Origin: Haemaphysalis longicornis
Lineage: Eukaryota > Arthropoda > Arachnida > Ixodida > Ixodidae
DNA: 64,000 nt
NCBI GenBank assembly: GCA_013339765.2
Contig: CM023452.1
Coordinates: forward strand, 159,038,977 to 159,102,976
Direction of reading: 5' to 3'
Shown: piece by piece, positions 58,401-64,000 of the stretch
How positions within the stretch are numbered: position 1 is the stretch's first letter
How the letters are laid out: each line of letters starts with the position of its first letter
The notes under the pieces: generated by a model
Seen by the model: the letters and a program-made list of their open reading frames with translations, nothing else
Database searches by the model: none
What the model was told of the DNA's origin: nothing
Made by a program: the position numbers and the translations under genes

Positions 58401-61400
58401 TGATATGCGTAGCTATCACATACGCGGATTCAGCCAGCGCATTATAGTTTACTTCCATGTGAAGCATTTGCCTGCAACACTTGGTATCGATACCTACCGA
58501 ACATCAACATGGAGGGGAATATCATCGAATGGTCATCCACGACATTACAACTCTGTACCAGGAGGAATTCAACATCAATAGCCAAAAGGCATGTTTCTGA
58601 AAACTGGAATTCGATAATACTTTTACAGCTCCATTACGCTCTGCTATCTAGAAAAGAAGCTGACTATTTTCGGTGACTTTCTGTGGTGCTCTGGGGGTGA
58701 CATGAGCACCACCAACCGCCTCGCACGTGCACGTGTTGTTTTCAACATGCAGGTTTTGCTTTCCTTGCTCGCGTCATGGCTGCCAAGGGTATCCTGGTGC
58801 TTCGTTCGCTCGCACACACTGCCGGGAAATGTGGTTGGTCAAAACAACCACTCCTGCGTGCAGTTCCTACGAAATCATGACAACGCGATTTCCGTCGACT
58901 CTGAAGCATGAATTTAATTTTAACTTTAATTACCGAACCCATCTTTACCGGTTCTCACGTAGCACTGAACGTATTTAGAGTTTTTCCTTTTATAACTCAG
59001 TGTACGATGTTTTGAAAGGTCTTCATTAGCTTTTGTAGCAATCTTTGACTCCTTTCCAGGAAATGTCTTTATTTCTTTTGAAATATAACCACACCAGCTG
59101 TGGCGGTTGTGCTTGCGGTTACTACGGTATTATTGCATCGCATTTCGACGAGCACTGTCATTATTCAGCCTTTGGTTATCTCCAAGTGCCTGTCAGATAC
59201 AGCGAAAGGGTTGTTTTACCTATATTAACTTTTCAAAGGCCCCGTGGGTGAATTGGTTGCTCATTCTGCGATTTTACACCGGTGGCTTTGTGGATTACGG
59301 CTACGGCGGTGGTGGTTTCGCTTACATTTGGGATTTCGGCTATAAGTTTACGACACATGCACCTGGCGAGCTATTTTAGCTTGCCAAAGTTTTGGAAGAG
59401 CACCGCAATAACGTTAGTATTGCTTTTAAGGCGCCACCCTGCCCTGTCGCCGAAGTTAATTAGGTTTATTTTATTCGCCTTGACACCTAACCCTTGGTGT
59501 GAGTCGAAGAAAACAAGAAAGCACCTTACTAGCTCTAAAACATATGGGGCTTGAGGGAGGTTACATTTTGATAAAAAGGTGTTCAGAAGATTAGAAAAGA
59601 CGAGTGTGAAAGAATTAGGACTTACATGGCAGTTTTCTTGAAGAAAATTCGCAATTTAGAGCTGCTCCTTCCCACCACCTTCGTTATTACGTTTTTGTTT
59701 TTGTTTTTTAATCGAATCAGGTACGGTTAACCGTCCGAAATAGATTAAGCAAGCTGCAGGAAAGGCTTCGTTCTGTCGATGTTTACCAGCACTCCTAGCC
59801 ACCGAGGTCTCTCTTGTCTGGACTCTTAGCACAGGTATCAAAGGGCCAGAAATGGGAAACAGGACCAAGGAGTGATGAGGATTGCGGAAAGACCGCGGTT
59901 GTTGGAGTCAGTTGACGTGATCTTAGAGAATAGCAGGATGGGGGCTGAGAGGGAACTTTTTTGGTGGAGAGTGTTGAATAAGTCAAGCGTTGGTGGAAAG
60001 AGAGGATGAAATGATTCTGTTCGGACGTAAAATCCTGCCATACCATTGTATCTGAACTACTGCCATAGACCGAAACACAAGATAGAATTAAGCGCTCAAT
60101 GCTTGTAAGGGATGCGCTGCAGTTTGTTTATCACCATTTTCACTGCCTTTATGCAGTGATTTATTTCTGTAGAATTGCTTCCCACGGTAGGGGAACGAAC
60201 GGAAACAATTTTCATTGAAAACAATTTTAAAATACATTTATTTAGAAAAGTTAACAAGATAATAACTGTTGCCTGTTTGATAAAATAGTTTGAAGATGGT
60301 TGCTTTTCGTGGTCATTTTATATGTCTGTGTGGCATTGCAACTTCTCAAGCGCTATTTCGAGCGGAAATATATTCACAACATATGTGCCACGCAAAACAT
60401 ATATTTTTTTGTTTCGAAATAACTTTTGTTCAAAATATATTGTCTCTTCTTGTTAATAGTGCAATCGTTTAGTAGCAAAAAAAGGGCAATGATAGCGATG
60501 CGAAAGGGGAAAATGCTCAGACGCAAACGTGCAGCCGGAGTTTGCGAATATACGGTTCGCATATGTTATACTAGGATGAATCAGGTGACGCCAAAATTCG
60601 CAATATCGGCAACGGATACCGTGCCTTGAGCACACAGAGGCAGGGCAATGTGAGTTAAAAAAATGTGAATGTAAGACTGATGCGAGTGAAATTACAGAGC
60701 GTATAAGGTTGACGTGCTTTTAATACATAAAAAGTCACTTGGTTTTTTTGCCCTTATAAAGTATATGTGTAGGTAATAATGATGTGATCAAACTCCCGTC
60801 TGTGATGAGCGACAACGAATTCTGTTCATCATGGCAATGCTTCTGGTGGTGGAAGAGGTGCAGAAAACAAGAAAATATTTTTTTGTGCAAGGGTTCCTTT
60901 AAAGTAGGTGTATTGGTGGTTTTTATGTAGTTGTGCCAACAATCTTTTATGCAGTGTTAACAAACATCAAAACCAACCAAACCTTGTTTGGAGTGTTTCG
61001 GAATGTTAGGTTTTACCTTGAAATCTTAGCGAAAGCCTACAGTTTTATTTCACTGTTCAACGAAAAGAAGCCACTTAATAACCATTTAATGTTTGTAAAT
61101 TTTATCCCACCGACTGACTAAAACATTGGGAAGATATTACATCTAACAGTAAACGTGTATAGGAATAAATATTTGCAAAATGTTTTATAAACACAAATTG
61201 TTGCACGCAGACCTCAAATTTAGCCTAATCACGAGGATTGGCACTACGTGAACAAAGATTTAGCTTCTGTGTACAACGCCCGTTCAAACTTTGTTTCTAA
61301 TTCTAGTACTGCGCAGAAAGGGGATTGACATGATAATGATGTCAAAAAAGCTACCTAATTCAGAGGATTGTCTACCTAGGCGCACTCAGTCTCAAGGTTG

Positions 61401-62589
61401 GTTTCCTTTTCCCTATCATTACTTTTAATCAGCTGATTTGAAGCAACATGACAACCCAACCATCCGGCTCATCTCTCCTGTTGGATATTCTCTCCCCTCA
61501 TCAGCGTCAAGAATGAACATTATACATTCTCCAATCGTTTCTAGCATTTATTATTTTTATTCGGTATTTGTTTTCTTAGTAACAGGTGGGTGAAGAGGAT
61601 TTATTAGGTGCTTTATGCGATTTAGGTACGTTCTATATTTTTTACACTTCAGTGCAGCACTTTCTTCCTTCACTGTGACAGAGGGCGTTGGGATGATGTG
61701 GTTTTTAGTTCACACATTCGCAGATTTCACACATTCTTAGTTGCAAAAATAAAGGGCTCCTTATTGCGTGTGCTACTGTCACTGAACTACTTTTACAGTA
61801 TCTCATTTATAACATGTGACTACGTCAAAAAATAGGCTGTTTGAGCACTAAAAAACAATTCTACTTCATTAAGAATACTTTAACACAATCTGGAAATAAA
61901 CAGCCTGCAGTGGCAGCGCGCAAGGCTCAATATATTCATTTTTTCATGCGGGTGACAGCCGCCTTGTTTGAGTGGCTGATATTTTTGTGACAATACGTTA
62001 CTATCTACGTAACACGCTTTTAGGTTCGGAAATTTTAGAGTTTGAATGCAGAATGTCGCAGCTTCTTGCTCGATTGTGCATAAAAAAAAAACCACAAAAC
62101 CCACTTCTGTAAAGTAAAAATAACTTGTTTGTGAAATTTTGCCGTTGTCTGGAGATAGTTTTACAGGTTTTCGGAACGCAATTTTGTTGACGTATAATTT
62201 CGTAGAAAATTTCCACTCTTTGAGAGTTGATATTTCGCAAACATTTGAAGCGAGCTTAGATAAAACCCCTTTGGATTTCACTCCGTTTCCCGAATCCGTC
62301 ACCGGTTCTCGGTTCGTCTCACTACATTGCCAGCCCAAGCCTATGTTTCTTTACTTTAAACTGTAATATCGTCTACTCGAGTTGTTCCCTCATTGAGGAG
62401 GCCCGTTCCTGTCTTAAGTGTTACTCCTATCATTATTGTTCCGTGGTACGTTGAGCCGGTTTAAGCTTGTTTTGCAGACTGTTAAGTAAGGCACACAGTT
62501 TCATCTCCGTTTTTATCACCGGCAGTATGGAGCACTGCTTTATATATTTTGGTTTGAGTGATAGCAATAGCTTAACTTTTCATTCATTG
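55410..62589. other. unrecognised AT-rich DNA
   Basis: No supported gene or mobile element. A moderately GC-rich section at 58690-58910 and the section 59640-60050 (purine-rich on the plus strand) contain open frames on both strands without recognisable motifs. Elsewhere only short A/T-rich open frames are present. Confidence 0.35.
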
Positions 62590-62975
62590 TGAGTGTTCCC
62601 AACCCATACCTGATCTTGGCCAGATTTCGTAATCGTAGTTGGTGTCCGCACTTACCATTTGCCCGAGGTAGTTATATTCTTTTCTTCTTCTAGCGTTTCG
62701 TTTTCTATCTGAGGGGGCCCTTTGGCATGCTTATTCCTTGCTACTTAATGTTTGTTCATATATATTTAGCCCCAGAGCTGGTCTTTCTAATTGCCGTTCC
62801 TCAAGCATTTTTCGCATGTGTTGTGCAGTCTCACTCAGCAACACAATGTCATCTCTAAATCTCGGTTCACTCAAGTGTGCACCGTTTACCCTAAAGTCGG
62901 TGTTTTCGTAGACAGCTTCCTGAATATCCCTCCAGATAGGCTGTGAACAGTTCTGAAAATTTTGTTGAAAAATTT
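62590..62975 (-). pseudogene. RTE-type LINE reverse transcriptase fragment
   Basis: On the minus strand VYENTDFRVNGAHLSEPRFR is followed by DDIVLLSETAQHMRKMLEE, the RT catalytic region (FADDI reads FRDDI here). Then come SKEYAKGPP, ENETLEEEKN and, after a frame change, a trace of the VSADTNYDYEI region. It is the same family and orientation as 545-1180, and in the shared part is better preserved. No 3' or 5' end of the element is visible. Confidence 0.75.
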
Positions 62976-64000
62976 GAGGAATACTAAAGCATTATTCGAC
63001 GTCCCTGCTTATCCTCTATTTATTAAATATCGAACCCGGTACTCTTTCTGCGGAGGGGTGCTCTGGAGCCGAGAATATGTATGCTGATCAGATCCATTAC
63101 TCTTCCCCGATTATTATAGTTCGCTTAACCCTACGATATTTCACCTAATTTCCAAAGCTTAACTATGAAACAGCCTAAGCTTCCCTCGTTACACCGCGTT
63201 GGTGTGTGTAACGTGGGCAGGCGCAAATTCCGAAGGGTCACTTGTGCGGAACCAAAAAATTATCCGTATGATTTTATGTAACTAGTTGTTGATTGTGAGT
63301 TGGCCAGAAGCTACTGACGTCTTTCGGCATGCTCTTGACAAATCCACGCGACTGGGTATCTATTATGCGTGTACTACACGTTACCTTTATGCGAATACGC
63401 AATTCTTTCTCATGACATTCGAAACAAAGGCAAACCTATTATACACGTTTTCGGAGGCCGGGCCGTTCACACGCTACAAATCACAATAGTATTGCAGAAA
63501 AAAAATGTCTGTCCCCCGCGTCCCCGATGCGAAACGCCCACGCTGCCGCATATTCTCGTTCAGGGACATGATGCCGTAGCTACTTATGATGCCATTTCAT
63601 CATATATTCCTGTCCGCTGGCACTGCTAATTTCTATGGGATGTTTTGTGACTGCAGACAATTAAACCGAGATTTTTATGAGCTCCACGCGGCCAATAGAG
63701 AGTTGATGAGAGTTTTTATTCCAGCGAAATTGGGAATTGCCTTTTTTGCGAAATATGTGGCGTACGCGTGAGTGATGCCCTTGTCGCCGCCGCTCCTAAT
63801 TCTTTACTGAAAAATATCGAACCTTCATTTCATAAAAAAAATTAAGAACGATATAGCCCGTTTATTGAAAGCCTCAAATATTTCTAACATCACGATTTGT
63901 GAGGTGGGGACACGGTTTGGGGATACCAGTAGTAATCCCTGTATTTCTCCAAACTTCTGAGTCAATATAATAAGGACTCTATGAGTGATTGATGTAGTAA
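62976..64000. other. unrecognised DNA to window end
   Basis: No supported feature. The open frame at 63586-63771 (MMPFHHIFLSAGTANFYGMF) has no recognised similarity. The sequence upstream of the RTE RT block is not recognisable as RTE. Confidence 0.35.

Overview
The window looks like repeat-dominated nuclear DNA from a hard tick (Ixodidae) or a close relative. The reasons are the tRNA-derived SINE with a GC-rich head ending in GCTACCGCGGCG, the RTE, RNase-H and (CT)n-tailed LINE relics, long (TA)n tracts, and above all several different Penelope-like elements (PLEs) that carry GIY-YIG endonuclease domains. The species assignment is an inference. I find no bacterial-style operon, rRNA, CRISPR array or convincing intact host gene. 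Nearly every coding signal belongs to a transposable element, most of it broken.

Layout. 0-1.2 kb: the 3' end of a Ty3/gypsy element (last pol codons, polypurine tract, LTR) inserted into a minus-strand RTE-type LINE. 1.2-12.6 kb: mostly unrecognised AT-rich DNA with one hairpin repeat and a tRNA-like SINE scrap. 12.6-14.2 kb: copy 1 of an unknown 1.1-kb repeat whose second copy is at 42.0-43.1 kb; copy 1 is split by a LINE 3' end. 14.8-16.2 kb: two decayed PLE fragments joined in opposite orientation. 19.3-24.6 kb: PLE-1, with about 740-bp inverted arms, (TA)n on both sides, and a piece of an SGNH/GDSL-esterase-like reading frame upstream of the reverse transcriptase.

25.2-33.9 kb: PLE-2 as a head-to-head inverted pair of 5'-truncated copies. 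The right copy is interrupted by PLE-3, a nearly complete element with about 1.32-kb direct terminal repeats (pseudo-LTRs). 37.8-41.9 kb: a LINE RT scrap, a very decayed fourth PLE lineage (PLE-4), then a third truncated PLE-2 copy ending in (TA)n. 43.3-44.8 kb: a full-length SINE with a 13-bp target-site duplication and a piggyBac-like transposase relic. 49.7-51.1 kb: a LINE whose 5' part is inverted. 51-64 kb: little recognisable apart from a short minisatellite and another RTE fragment.

How the parts work together. The PLEs encode one protein that joins a reverse transcriptase to a GIY-YIG nuclease, and PLEs integrate by target-primed reverse transcription. The PLE-1 and PLE-2 terminal regions contain hammerhead-ribozyme-like motifs. 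In PLE-2 a TATA box lies about 25 bp upstream of the ribozyme, so transcription should start at or near its 5' edge. PLE-1 and PLE-2 3' ends abut (TA)n tracts in all recognisable cases. The names PLE-1 to PLE-4 are labels used only in this annotation.
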